From the NCBI GenBank assembly GCA_009731375.1, contig BJOX01000115.1, positions 225,983-255,089 of the forward strand: a DNA stretch of 29,107 nt, given 5' to 3'. The notes beneath the pieces are model-generated. The model was not told the origin of the DNA and made no database searches. It saw only the letters and a program-made list of their open reading frames with translations. The position numbers and the translations under genes are program-made. Positions 8,928-17,997 of the stretch are shown one piece after another (positions within the stretch are counted from its first letter, which is position 1; each line of letters opens with the position of its first letter). The stretch is from Paulinella micropora (Eukaryota > Cercozoa > Imbricatea > Euglyphida).

Positions 8928-8940
<13 letters not shown>
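8753..8940 (-). CDS. half MYND-type zinc finger, 3' exon of a broken or multi-exon gene
   Basis: The minus strand reads GYCSKSCQKRDWPNHRDICK, followed by GHGMQEFYEKNGYADYFAWTNF, and stops at 8753. The YCS-x2-CQ-x2-DW-x2-H-x3-C pattern is the second half of a MYND zinc finger, a protein-interaction module. The first C-x2-C pair is not in frame upstream: instead there is a (GA)n/(CT)n tract at 8933-8967 that translates as SLSLSL. Between that tract and the YCS codons there is no AG, so a normal acceptor is missing. Either the first half lies in another exon joined non-canonically, or microsatellite growth has replaced it. Confidence 0.55.

Positions 8941-8967
<27 letters not shown>
8933..8967. 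repeat. (GA)n microsatellite inside the MYND gene
   Basis: A pure GA run of about 17 units directly adjoining the Cys/His codons of the finger. Confidence 0.9.
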
Positions 8968-8970
<3 letters not shown>

Positions 8971-9039
8971 CTCTCGTGGCGAGTGTACGAGATTGTGGGG
9001 CGAAAACAAAAGGAATGGAATTAGGCACCGGTTGGTCTG

Positions 9040-9215
9040 GGTGCTTTCCTTAAAGTTTAGCTTCTTGTAACACTCACCAAATAAAAGCATTAATGCTTTT
9101 TGGTACCCTTCCTGGTACCTTACTGTAAAGGAAGCATCACCACCCACGATGACTTCTCCCCATGATTGGGGTCTAAGAAAGTCTACCTCGTAGCGCATGG
9201 CAGAGTTTTTCTTTA
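9040..9215 (-). CDS. upstream exon of the MYND gene, hypothetical
   Basis: The minus strand reads MRYEVDFLRPQSWGEVIVGG, continuing DASFTVRYQEGYQKALMLLFGECYKKLNF, in a convincing, non-repetitive coding style. An acceptor-like CAAACAATAG lies just before it (minus sense), giving an extra GVKKNSA in frame. It lies between the exon at 9350-9624 and the MYND piece and probably belongs to the same gene. I recognise no domain. Confidence 0.5.
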
Positions 9216-9349
9216 CGCCTATTGTTTGTTGTTGTGAAGCCTTTACACTAAAGTCAATGCTTGCTTAAAGGATTTGAACGACCACGGAGCAATAGTGTCC
9301 TTGCGTATTTTCCATGTTTCATCCTTTCCTTCCCCCCCCCTGTCCAGCC

Positions 9350-9624
9350 TCCCAACTGCCCATTAAAGTTATCAAATAATCACTGAGTCGCTGCCAATCC
9401 TTTTTTGAAACGTCTGGTAGCTTGGAAATGTCAACCAACATGTGCTTGGTTTTGGCTTTTGGTTGTGCTATTGCATTATCTTGTGATTTTGCATTACCCC
9501 CACTCAAATCCTGCTGCATTTGCTGTCGTTTCAAGGGGTTGGGGCGGAAATCAAGACTCTGAGGTTTGAACACCGGGACTGGAGGCTTAACAGGACGCGA
9601 AAGACGAGGGTGTCCTTCAATCAC
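9350..9624 (-). CDS. upstream exon, hypothetical, same gene
   Basis: The minus-strand frame includes KPQSLDFRPNPLKRQQMQQD and, further on, MLVDISKLPDVSKKDWQRLS and DYLITLMG, which look like genuine protein. The end is unclear: a run of G (plus-strand C at 9333-9341) follows without an obvious GT donor. Upstream, at about 9660-9780 on the minus strand, two open frames and a donor-like TTCT/GTAACC suggest one more exon. Function unknown. Confidence 0.45.
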
Positions 9625-9958
9625 ATTATATTAATATTGGCAGCAGTTTATCATGAGTCCACCGTCTTAAGGTTACAGAAATCCTTTCCCCAAGCAGCAG
9701 GGACGGGTTCATCAGAATTGCGAACTTCTTCTGGTTCTTGTCTCTCTCTTGAAGTTTTCCATGGCGGGACATGGTTCGAAAGAAATTCGATAGAAAAGCA
9801 TTGGGAAGTGAGTATTTTCCAGCAAAAACATGAAGGACATGCCTGAACTTTTTTTAGCGTGAGTGATTGGTCGGTTGAGGAAGTTGTGGTATCTCAAAAT
9901 CTAATATTCAAACACTGTTACAAACACTTTATGTTCTTTGCAGCATAAATAATGTTGT
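9625..9958. other. spacer with a possible 5' exon of the minus-strand gene
   Basis: At 9660-9780 the minus strand is open in a frame starting MSRHGKLQERDKNQKKFA. Beyond 9800 the sequence is AT-rich with no supported feature until the LTR. Confidence 0.35.
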
Positions 9959-10262
9959 CAACTGTATCTATCTCTCAAACGCAGAGTTTAGGGAAGCTAC
10001 CCCGCTAAGGGTAAAGAATAACCAAAGAAAAGACTTTTAATCACTTTGTGTCACACAAATGTGATGACCTTAACAGAATGATAATGCTCATTTGATTCTA
10101 GGCATTCCAGACTATGATTCGCGAATACTCTAGAAAATGTCTTTGTCAGTAATAAAGGTATTAATAACTGTCCTGCCTATGAACCTGCCTATGACTAAGA
10201 CTATCCAAATTACTGGTAAATTGACTAGGTGGAGTAACGGTTATTAATAGTACATTACAACG
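9959..10262 (-). repeat. 3' LTR of copy A
   Basis: 304 bp, about 90% similar by eye to the two LTRs of copy B. It contains the shared block AGTTTAGGGAAGCTACCCCG and the palindrome ATTCGCGAAT. The inner edge is followed by a GC-rich purine tract (plus CTCCCGGCCCCTTAG), a disturbed version of the polypurine tract of copy B. The partner LTR is missing, so no target duplication can be checked. Confidence 0.9.
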
Positions 10263-10675
10263 CTCCCGGCCCCTTAGTCGCAAGTCATAGGCTATATTAG
10301 TAGCCAGTGTGTAATATGAAAAAATAGTGGTGAGGATCAGTTATGGGTAACCCGAAGGTCATCAACTCCCAATTTCATCACATCCTCTATGCATGTATAT
10401 ATATATGTAGTTACGCAGTAACATGTATGAAGTATGTATGTGTTCAAAAATTTGCAAGCGCTTCCCGTAGAGGGTAGCAAAATCGAAAAATTTTAGATTT
10501 TCTATTTTAGGACAGAAACAACGACAGGAACGCAGGTGTCAAAAACCGTCGAGCCAAGGCTGGATCGCCGACTACCACGCGAGGCCGGCAGCCACGAGGC
10601 TATCCCCAAATTAAACACTCAAAACAAAGCTGCTGCAACAAGCAACAAACTGACCAAAACACTCAAAGCAAACAT
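10263..10675. other. 3' untranslated internal region of copy A
   Basis: Non-coding stretch between LTR and RNase H, alignable with 20476-20900 of copy B in its first 230 bp, then diverging from about 10510 (copy B has a GATA repeat here that A lacks). The ORF at 10536-10841 on the plus strand is an antisense shadow. Confidence 0.6.
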
Positions 10676-10702
10676 AAGTGAGTGGACATGCAAATCCCGA
10701 AA

Positions 10703-11210
10703 TTACTCGATCTTTACCGTAAATTTGTTAAGTAAATACTCGAATTGTTCTTTCGGTAAATATTTTGTCATTACATCACCTATCTGCTTCCGAACTCTTC
10801 ATATCTACTTTTACAAACTTAATCTCTCCGTCTCTCTGTAGGTGGTGCATAAAGTGTAATTCTAAAGGTAAGTGTTTAGTTCTATTACCTGACATACCCC
10901 TATCTGCTGCTAAGATTGTTTGAGAGTTATCCTCAAATAATTCTATCGGGCTTTTTGGGCTATGTTTAGTTCTTGTGTGATGTGTTTCAGTGCAAGTCCC
11001 TCTCTAATGCACTCAGTCGCTGCAAATATTTCAGCATCATTGGAATTCAGGGCGATGCGACTCTGTCGCTTTGATAACCATGCAACTGGATCGCTGCCCC
11101 ATAGGATCACGAATCCAGTGCGGGACTTCTCTGTTTCTTACAAACTTTGTGAGCCGCGTCGGGCCACATGGAAAGTTTTGGATAGGTTTGCCCTTTCTGC
11201 TCTGACTTAG
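10703..11210 (-). pseudogene. copia RNase H, copy A, frameshifted
   Basis: The minus strand carries RNase H signatures in three frames: DPVAWLSKRQSRIALNSNDA and AEIFAATECIREG; then ELFEDNSQTILAADRGMSGN, RTKHLPLELHFMHHL; then IGDVMTKYLPKEQFEYLLNK up to the stop at 10703. The acidic positions of the copia RNase H pattern (PDA, NDAE, FEDN) are visible. Frame changes lie near 11120, 10940 and 10795. Copy B has the same three breaks at the same bases. Confidence 0.85.
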
Positions 11211-11814
11211 GCTCATGGTAAGCTAAACCTCGATGAGAGTTAACTAAATAACGAAAGATTCTGCCTAACATCGCATAAGTTATTCCCTTATCGATAGTTT
11301 GCATGACACTTGCCGAATTTAGTGCTTGTTCTATATCGGGTCTTGTCATCTTCGCGAGAAATAGCAAACGACCAACTAAACTAGGAATTGAAAATTTTCG
11401 CAAGCTGGCTGATTCTGACATCGGTTCTGTGAAATGTTCTTGCGCTGGAGTACTGACGGGTTTAGCAGAATCGTAACCTACCTCTTTTAGTATCTGCTGC
11501 TGATATTTTTGCTGATGCAAAATTATTTTCCCGTTTGATTGCTCTATCTCTATTCCTTTGAATTCATGGGCTACACCGAGTCTTTTGAGCGGGAAATGTT
11601 TTTCTAATGCGGACTCATATGCTTGTTTGTTTGGTGCTGTGAACAACAAGTCATCTACATGAAATATCCCTACTATCGCTTCTCTTAAAGCTATATCATT
11701 TTCTACAAACATACATAAATCAGAGTCTAGCAACCTAAAACCTAGCTCCTCTAACTTGGGTGCTAATATCTCATACCATCTTCTTCCTGCCTGAGGTGCC
11801 CTATAAGGCACCAT
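11107..11814 (-). pseudogene. copia reverse transcriptase C-terminal half, copy A
   Basis: It contains the RVT_2 signatures APQAGRRWYEILAPKLEELG, FHVDDLLFTAPN, FKGIEIEQSNGKIILHQQKY and STPAQEHFTEP, SLVGRLLFLAKMTRPDIEQA. The catalytic box is F-H-V-D-D rather than the usual Y-V-D-D. The frame is cut from the N-terminal half by a 2-base deletion plus stop near 11802, relative to copy B. Copy A also lacks three codons that copy B has before SALEKHF. Confidence 0.85.
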
Positions 11815-12913
11815 CTATACGCCATATCATCCCCTCATGCCCTTCTCTGTCTACACTCTCTGGCGCATATGCATAAACAGGGTCATTCATACAAGCATTC
11901 AGGTATGCATTTTTAAAATCTATGCCGTGTAGTTTGTGTTTGTGCCAGGCAGATAGTTTGGCAAGAAATAAAAGTGAATGGTGCGCGGCGCAAGGAACAA
12001 AGAGCTGATCTGGGTTATAGCTAACACCGGGTTCTAACATATCTCCCCGTAAAGCCAAACGAGACTTTATGAACTTTTTCCCGTTCTCATCTAACTTTAC
12101 TTTGTGAACCCATGTCAATCTAACTACCTTACTAACTCCTGCCTTGCTTGCCTCCTTATGGGGTACCCATGTGTATGTGTTAAAGGATTGAAGAGCTTTT
12201 AGCTCTGCTTTCATACCCTCTAGAACATCTTTAGCTGTCAAACCTGCCTCTATGACATCTTTGGGTACTCTGTCCACGTACAAATAAAAATCACGAATCT
12301 CATCTGCCACCATACGGTCATCGCATAAAAACATATTAGCGGGACTTTGCAACGGGTATTCGGGATCTTTCACGGAGTATTTGTGGATTTCCGAATTCAA
12401 CATCCGTTCCTCTTCGTCCTCAAACTTAATTATGTGGGTGGGCTGATATCTGTCTCTTACTACGAGTCTATCTCTGGTGTCACACACTCTGCTGACTACC
12501 CATACCCGTACTATGCTCTCCCATCCCTCACCGTACTTTTTCTTCGCCCATCCATCTTCCCATGCACGCGCTGGCACTCTTACTACCTTACCTATCAGCT
12601 CTTGAGCCTCTCTCTTCTCTCTCTTGGGCTCACTGCTAGGGGTAAATCTCTCTACTGCCTTGCGCTGCCTTTTACCAGGGGTTATGTTACTCTCCGTTAC
12701 TCTCTGACTCTGCTCCCACGTTAATCCCTTAGATGGTAATGATTTCTCTTCGTATGCTCTTCTTTCATGTATTTTTAGTGGATCTGTTGGATCTTGTTCA
12801 TCTTTATGCTCTTGTGGTTTGATCTTGTGCTCTGTGGGTGATTGTTGTGGATAATGTGGCTCTGGACTTGTGTGTAGGCGTGTATATTTGTGATCCAGTG
12901 TATTCTTCTCCAC
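11801..12913 (-). pseudogene. integrase tail, SH3-like linker and reverse transcriptase N-terminal half, copy A
   Basis: A 370-codon open frame. The N-terminal 90 residues are charged and low complexity (EHKDEQDPTDPLKIHERRAY). A compact basic segment GKVVRVPARAWEDGW, then AKKKYGEGWE and VRVWVVSRV, resembles small SH3/Tudor-like beta modules. RVT_2 begins near FNTYTWVPHKEA and continues VRLTWVHKVKLDENGK, RLALRGDMLEPGVSYNPDQL, GIDFKNAYLN, which holds the first catalytic aspartate. The frame closes at about 11801 where copy B continues. Confidence 0.85.
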
Positions 12914-13204
12914 ATGCTCATTTTCATAATATTATGCGTGCTCATTCTCATTCACATCAACATCAACATTCTCTATCTCCCCCTCAGCTTCATCAAATTG
13001 TGTTGCTGGGTGGTCGTTGTTGACGTTGTGCGGTGACTTAGGTGATTGAGGTGGTGACTGGGGTGGTGATGCTTGTGGAGATGTGTGTGGTTGCATTCTC
13101 ATTCTCCCCCTCAGAGTCATCATTATCCCACGACACCAGTTTAGGAGGATGAGCTTGTTTACCGATTTTGTGAATATCAAATCTCACATCTCTCACTCGG
13201 GAAA

Positions 13205-14060
13205 TTATCTTCTTACCATCCCATACGCGGATAGTTCCTGAAATAGATCATATCCTACTAGCATCACCTTTTTCCCTCTGTACTCTCCCTTCCGCACTTT
13301 AGTCTTAGGTACATGTAACAAGCCCATGCATCCTATTGGTTTTAAATGAAAGAGTGCAGGTTTTCTACCTACCAGCTGTTCATAAGGCGAGATTCCTTTG
13401 CGTTCCCCGTGAATTGCCGGTAGTATGTTGTGAATGGTTGTGGCTGCGTGTTCTATTTCTGCCCAGAATTGCGGCGGTAATTTAGCGTGATATGCTCGTG
13501 CAGGCCCTGCCGTAATATCATTCACTTTTTCCGCAATAGGATTCCCGTCTTTATCGTTTGTCGCGGAAGCTTTCCAAATAAAGCGAATATTTTCCACCAC
13601 TTAATAACTTCCTCCGGAATATCAAATTCTTAATCTGCGCGAATTTCTTTTACTTTGTTTCCTGTCTGTCTCTCATAAAAGGCTACAGCTTGTTTAAACA
13701 ATCTACAAACTCATTCTTATGAGCTAAATAAAAGTCAAGAATAGTGAGTAGTCGTCGGTGACTGAAAATTATACCGTTTACTACCTATTGATCTAGTTGC
13801 CCACGGTCCTGATGTGTCTATGTGTAGGATTATACCTGGCTTTTGGGCTCTTTCTATCGTATTAACTGCAAAACGTGGCAAACGTTTAGACTTTCCAATC
13901 ATGCAAGATTCGCAGAATCTCACATCACTCTTGTCAATAACTAACTTAATGTTCAGAATTTTTGCCAATAGGCGCATCTTTGTTAACCCATAATGCCCAC
14001 AGGCATAATGAAAAAGCTTAATTCCTATCTTTCTAGGTTTGCCTGACTTTCTGGGGTAAG
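13205..14060 (-). pseudogene. copia integrase, copy A, with stops
   Basis: In minus sense: a HHCC zinc-binding segment (FHYACGHYGLTKM, then FCESCMIGKSKRLP), the first catalytic aspartate in ILHIDTSGPW, a degraded centre (EFVDCLNKL, AFYERQTGNKVKEIRAD followed directly by a stop), the glutamate-bearing NPIAEKVND, and the conserved C-terminal core LPPQFWAEIEHAATTIHNIL, ISPYEQLVGRKPALFHLKPI. Two in-frame stops and frame changes lie between 13600 and 13760. This copy is the only one in the window that retains the integrase core at all. Confidence 0.85.
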
Positions 14061-14282
14061 CTTCGTATAATACTATATCTACGTGTGATTCTTTCTCTCT
14101 CTTATTTACTTCATGCTTGCTTATCTCCTTTTTGTTGTCATTTGTGGGGCCTCCCTCCCCTTCTACCCCCTTGTCGCGAAAGGATCATATCTTTCGTTGA
14201 CTTTCAATGGTTGATCATATTCGTCATCCCATCTATATATCATACTCTTAGTTAACCCCCCCTCACTAACATGTCACTCTCG

Positions 14283-14633
14283 TTAATGTGGATGGGGTGT
14301 TTGAGTATTACATATCTGTCCGTTTTGGTGGATGACTGATCTGTTGTGTTTGTGGTCCATCTGTCCTGTAGAGACTATGCTAACTGGCAAGGTAGTGTCG
14401 AGTAACATCTTCTTTTCTACTGCTCTAGGCCTTTCTTTCCCATCTATCACTGTCAGCCTAGCTCTTCCTGACTTACTAAACTCACTCTCTCCATTACCTG
14501 TCAGTAGCTCTACCGGGTCTATCTCATCGACATCCATCAATCTGTCTTCTCTGCATGATATGTCTGTGCTTGCTCCACTATCCTGTACTGTCATGTCTCT
14601 CTTTTTTCTCACTCTTTTTCTCACATGTATCAA
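14283..14633 (-). pseudogene. retropepsin-like aspartic protease, copy A
   Basis: The frame has DSGASTDIS, the active-site D-S/T-G of copia proteases, followed about 70 residues later by LLDTTLPVSIVSTGQM, the usual end of the domain. It is preceded by a basic stretch RKRVRKKR. It is cut from the integrase by frame changes near 14270. Copy B retains the same domain at 23629-24110 with its own breaks. Confidence 0.8.
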
Positions 14634-14901
14634 TACGTGCTCTGTCTCCCCTTTTGTCTCTGTCTCTGTTTCTGTCTAGTTCTCCCTCTCCTCTACCCTC
14701 ACTTTCTCCCTCTTCTGTGATTTGTGGAGGTGTAGTGATTGGACTCTGTCTGACTGCTCTATCCAAGTACACTCCTTCTATTGCTCTTACTATGTCAGTC
14801 AAAAAGTCATCTCTCTCTAGCTCGCCACTCACAACACGCATCACTTCTCCATTCATTCTCCTCACGCACTCATTCATCAACGTTGTAGCTATTTCATTCA
14901 T
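14578..14901 (-). pseudogene. gag-protease linker, copy A
   Basis: An open frame beginning MNEIATTLMNECVRRMNGEV, then a charged tail. It lies between the gag C-terminal part and the protease and overlaps the protease frame by about 50 bases in another phase. No domain recognised; the equivalent in copy B is 24095-24346. Confidence 0.6.
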
Positions 14902-15022
14902 ATCTTTGAAGGTGATGACGGGAGGGTTGATGCGTTGCGTGTTTGTTGTTTGTGTTGGTAGGAGTGCTGTGATTGGTCTCGAACTAGATATTTGGAGTTG
15001 TTGTGAGGTGGGACCTACTTGG

Positions 15023-16194
15023 TTACCAAACTTGTTGGCAGAAGTGGCCCCAGTCGTTGCTCTCGCTCATCCACTCCACTCTCTTCGCTCCCTTCTTTGC
15101 TCTGGCCGGTCCGCTGACTAGAAAATGGATTATGTTTGCTAAACTTTTTTTCATGTGGTGGTTGCGGAATATTTTGCGAGACTTGTGGATTATGGAAATT
15201 TTGGTGTCACGTAAAGTTTCAAATTGCCCGAAAACGAGTCTTTGCGAAATTTTATGGGACTTTTCCAATGCCGCAGCTTTAAGACCTCGTTCGTCAGGGT
15301 AGTAAGGTTTGGGGGGACGCAACACGGGACATACCGACAAATTCAACTCCGGGTAATCTGGGTCTTGTGTGGCGTGATATCCGCAGTACCTCGCATAAGA
15401 TAATCGTTTCGCGTGATTTTCGTATACTCCCTTTCCTTTTGATTTTTCAACGGAAACATTACACTGTTTTTTTCGTCTGTTTATTCCTTCACATTTTGTG
15501 TCTGACGTGACTCCGTAAGAACTCTCAAGCCTCAAAGGAGTTTCGTTAGGGTTAGGGATGACTGGGGAACATCGTGAGGTGGCGGATACTAACCGCACTT
15601 CCTTGCCTTCTCCCCGTAGTGAGGAGGAAACTCGTAGGGTGGCCGATACTAACCGCACTTCCCGTCCTTCTCCACTCTCACTACGTCTATTCCCTACCCT
15701 AGGTGTGGTCTTTGTATCGTTCAAAAGGGCTTGGGGACTTGTAGACTCGTGGAGTGGTGAACTTGGTTGCTCATCCTCTTTTTCTCTTTCCTCCTCATCA
15801 TCATTGCTCTTACCATAAGTGCTCCCCATATGGATTAAAGCAACGTTTGTATCAGAGTCACTTTGTTCTTTTTCGTTTTTGTCGTTGTCGGTTGTTATCA
15901 AAGTGAGTGCTTTCTTTTTCTTATAAAAGGGTTTCTTTTTGTTCTTGTAATTGTTCTTTTGTTCGTTCTTTTCTTGTTCTGCGGTCTTGTCTTCTGTTTG
16001 ATTCCGCTTCATTTTTCCTTCTTTGCGGAACTTTTCCAAAATCACCGGGCAATATCTCATGGTATGGCCTTTGGCATCACATCCGAACACGTGACTTTGA
16101 GTGTCCAGTTTGGAGCTGTCTTTGGTCCCGTTTTATTGTCTCCCCTTTTCGCTTTGTTATCCATTAGGAGATTGGTCTCTTGCTGCTGCTTGCC
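15023..16194 (-). pseudogene. gag C-terminal half with CCHC zinc knuckle, copy A
   Basis: The frame opens with FGCDAKGHTMRYC, most of a C-x2-C-x4-H-x4-C knuckle; its first Cys is in another frame because one base is missing in the T run just upstream. It continues with a Lys-rich stretch (KNKKKPFYKKKKALTL), an acidic stretch (NDDEEEREKEDEQPSS), and YCGYHATQDPDYPELNLSV. At 16194 it breaks off at the codons for GKQQQ; the preceding sequence (KSRD) lies at 19587 in inverted orientation. Confidence 0.85.
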
Positions 16195-16285
16195 GGCATA
16201 CGATTGTCTTCTAGCAAAGGAGGGAGCGAGGGTCGAACGATCTGTCCTTTGATCTTTCTCGTTTTCTGGTTAGACATTTTTGTTA
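16195..16285 (+). promoter_or_regulatory. Y half of the promoter/LTR-like repeat XY
   Basis: CATACGATTGTCTTCTAGC, GGGAGCGAGGGTCGAACGAT and CTCGTTTTCTGGTTA are nearly the same as 27112-27195, where Y follows X directly. Here X is missing and Y abuts the broken gag of copy A. The end, TTATTAAATAA, corresponds to a place with AATAAA in the other copy. A TATA-like start and an AATAAA-like end would fit an LTR, but a duplicated host promoter plus 5' UTR fits equally well. Confidence 0.6.
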
Positions 16286-16410
16286 TTAAATAATGTGATA
16301 GGGGTCTGCACGCTGACCAGCGAATCAGACCCGGTAAACAGCTTCACTATCTCGGTTTCCCTATTGGAATCTTTTTTCCTGTTCTCTTTTGTGGTACAGA
16401 AACTGACAAC

Positions 16411-17997
16411 ATGACCGACAGAAACCGCGGCAGACGAAGAGATCAACGCAGCGCGTCCCCTTACCCACCAAGGTAACCAACGATGGTTGCCCATCTACCC
16501 CATCTACCTCTTCTTTTTCTTTTTTCTCTTTTGACCCAGAGGACGAGACGGTAGCCGTCGCGATCCACCAAGGCAGGGGAACGACAGACGTACCACCAAC
16601 CAACGCCACACCTCGCCCCTACCCAACCGACGTTATCGTTCTCCATCTCCTAGACGTCACGAACAGCGAAGTAGAGACCGCGGCTCCCCTGGGAACCCAC
16701 CAGTAGCCATTCCACTTGGAGGTCCCCCCACGACGGTCACAGTCACTTACCCCACCAGGGGCAACACATGGCGCTCGAGGAAGACTATACGACGCCAGAG
16801 GTCACGAGAAAAGCCAAGACAGGTGGAACGAAGGTAGTTCGTCGTCAACCGTACGTACAGGAGAGAAGTTTGCATGGGATGGCCCAATTGAACTTGCAAT
16901 GGTAGCATCCACACAGTTCCTCCAAATCCCTCTCAGCAAGTGTTTGTTCGTCAAGGGAAACTACATGATGGCAAAAGAGAAAACCCAGTATGAAACTTTC
17001 TACAGACAAACGTCAAACAACGGGCCTGTTACTGTTCTACTGTCTGGTGGTCCCCACGATTCCGTCATGCAACTTTTTCGAGAGTGTCTGCGAGACGACA
17101 ACTACAACAAATATAATCGTTTCGTAGATGATTTATACCGTGGTAATAGACGACTCGTTTACAATAGCGACCCTCCAGCATCACATCTGGCTGCTGCCAT
17201 CTCGGGAGATCTTTACTGGTCAACTCGTTCGTTCCTGATCGAAGTATATCGAATGCAGAAAGAAGCTGCCCATCTGGGAGTGACGTACCTAACAGGAAAT
17301 GATTTTGCTCAGTGTTGCATCGCCTCGGCAGTATCGTCCTACCTATACGACACCATCGTAGCTGCCCTAGTCTCATCATACATACCCACCCCGGCAATCC
17401 GTCCTGCTGTCCTTAAGGTATACAAGATCTCCATTGGATACCACCGTGCTACCTACAATGCTAACAACGCGATCCTAACCAAATGGCAACAAATCCCTCA
17501 GAAGTCTCGTCGAGGCGACCCCCAGATATCTAGTTCCCCACGAGGGTCGTTATCTCCAACGCCAGCTGGCCCATCACCACTCTTCAATACGTTTGATAAT
17601 GACAGACAATCCGGCAAAGAAGAGAAAGCGAAGGCCATTGCCCAATCGAAGGCAGAGAAACGTGCTCGCAGCCGGTCACCGACTCCCCCTCTCGCAAGTC
17701 TCCAGAATGCGACAGTCTTTGCAGATACGACAAGACCTGCAAAGCAGCTACGATTCACAACCCCCGTCACCACCGAAGTGTCCCCTGTCCAATCTATTTC
17801 GTCCTCGAGTTCATCTAGTTCGTCTGTCTCATCCAACCCTTCGCACACATCCGGAGCCGAAACCGAATCAGTGACTCCCCTGCCGGAAGGAACAAAGCCA
17901 TGCGACAACGCATCAAAGTTTGAGACAGGCAACATCGCCAACCAATCCACCTTGTCGACCCTTTCCCCCGCACAAGTAGAAGAAGTTCAGAGAATCA
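16411..17997 (+). CDS. RS-rich protein, spliced, unrecognised; 3' end joined to gag
   Basis: ATG at 16411 opens MTDRNRGRRRDQRSASPYPP, then a canonical 67-base intron (CCAAG/GTAACC at 16473; pyrimidine tract and TTTGACCCAG to 16539). Exon 2 continues GRDGSRRDPPRQGNDRR and RRYRSPSPRRHEQRSRDRGS, an RS-type region. The frame shifts by one base near the C6 run at 16723-16728, then stays open for about 430 codons: WDGPIELAMVASTQFLQIPL, GPVTVLLSGGPHDSVMQLF, ASHLAAAISGDLYWSTRSFL, VLKVYKISIGYHRATYNANN, then a second RS segment (EKRARSRSPTPPLAS) and a Ser-rich tail. I do not recognise the central, mostly helical part. At 17998 the sequence becomes retrotransposon gag in another frame, so the true C-terminus is lost. 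It could be a host SR-like RNA-binding protein or the gag-like protein of another element. Confidence 0.6.
16473..16539 (+). other. spliceosomal-type intron in the RS-rich gene
   Basis: AAG/GTAACC donor, a 35-base pyrimidine-rich tract (CATCTACCTCTTCTTTTTCT and on) and a GACCCAG/AG acceptor. Removing it joins two RS-rich segments in the same frame. Confidence 0.7.

Larger units (their letters stand above)
9959..16194 (-). mobile_element. Ty1/copia LTR retrotransposon copy A, 5'-truncated and decayed
   Basis: The order in minus sense is gag C-terminal part, aspartic protease, integrase, reverse transcriptase, RNase H, LTR. Integrase before RT defines the copia (Pseudoviridae) order. Only the 3' LTR remains. 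At 16194 the element stops abruptly inside gag and is joined to the unrelated repeat XY. The continuation of its gag is found, inverted, ending at 19587. Every domain has at least one frameshift or stop. Confidence 0.9.

Noticed and set aside
10536-10841. Plus-strand ORFs opposite RNase H and gag (also 20830-21066, 12347-12724, 22583-22960, 15863-16252)
   Set aside because: Antisense shadows of the minus-strand retrotransposon, duplicated because the element is duplicated.
10930-10960. Programmed -1 frameshift at CCCAAAAAGCCC in RNase H of both copies
   Set aside because: It does not match the X-XXY-YYZ pattern in the reading phase and lies within the last domain, where two other breaks also occur; shared decay or sequence error is simpler.
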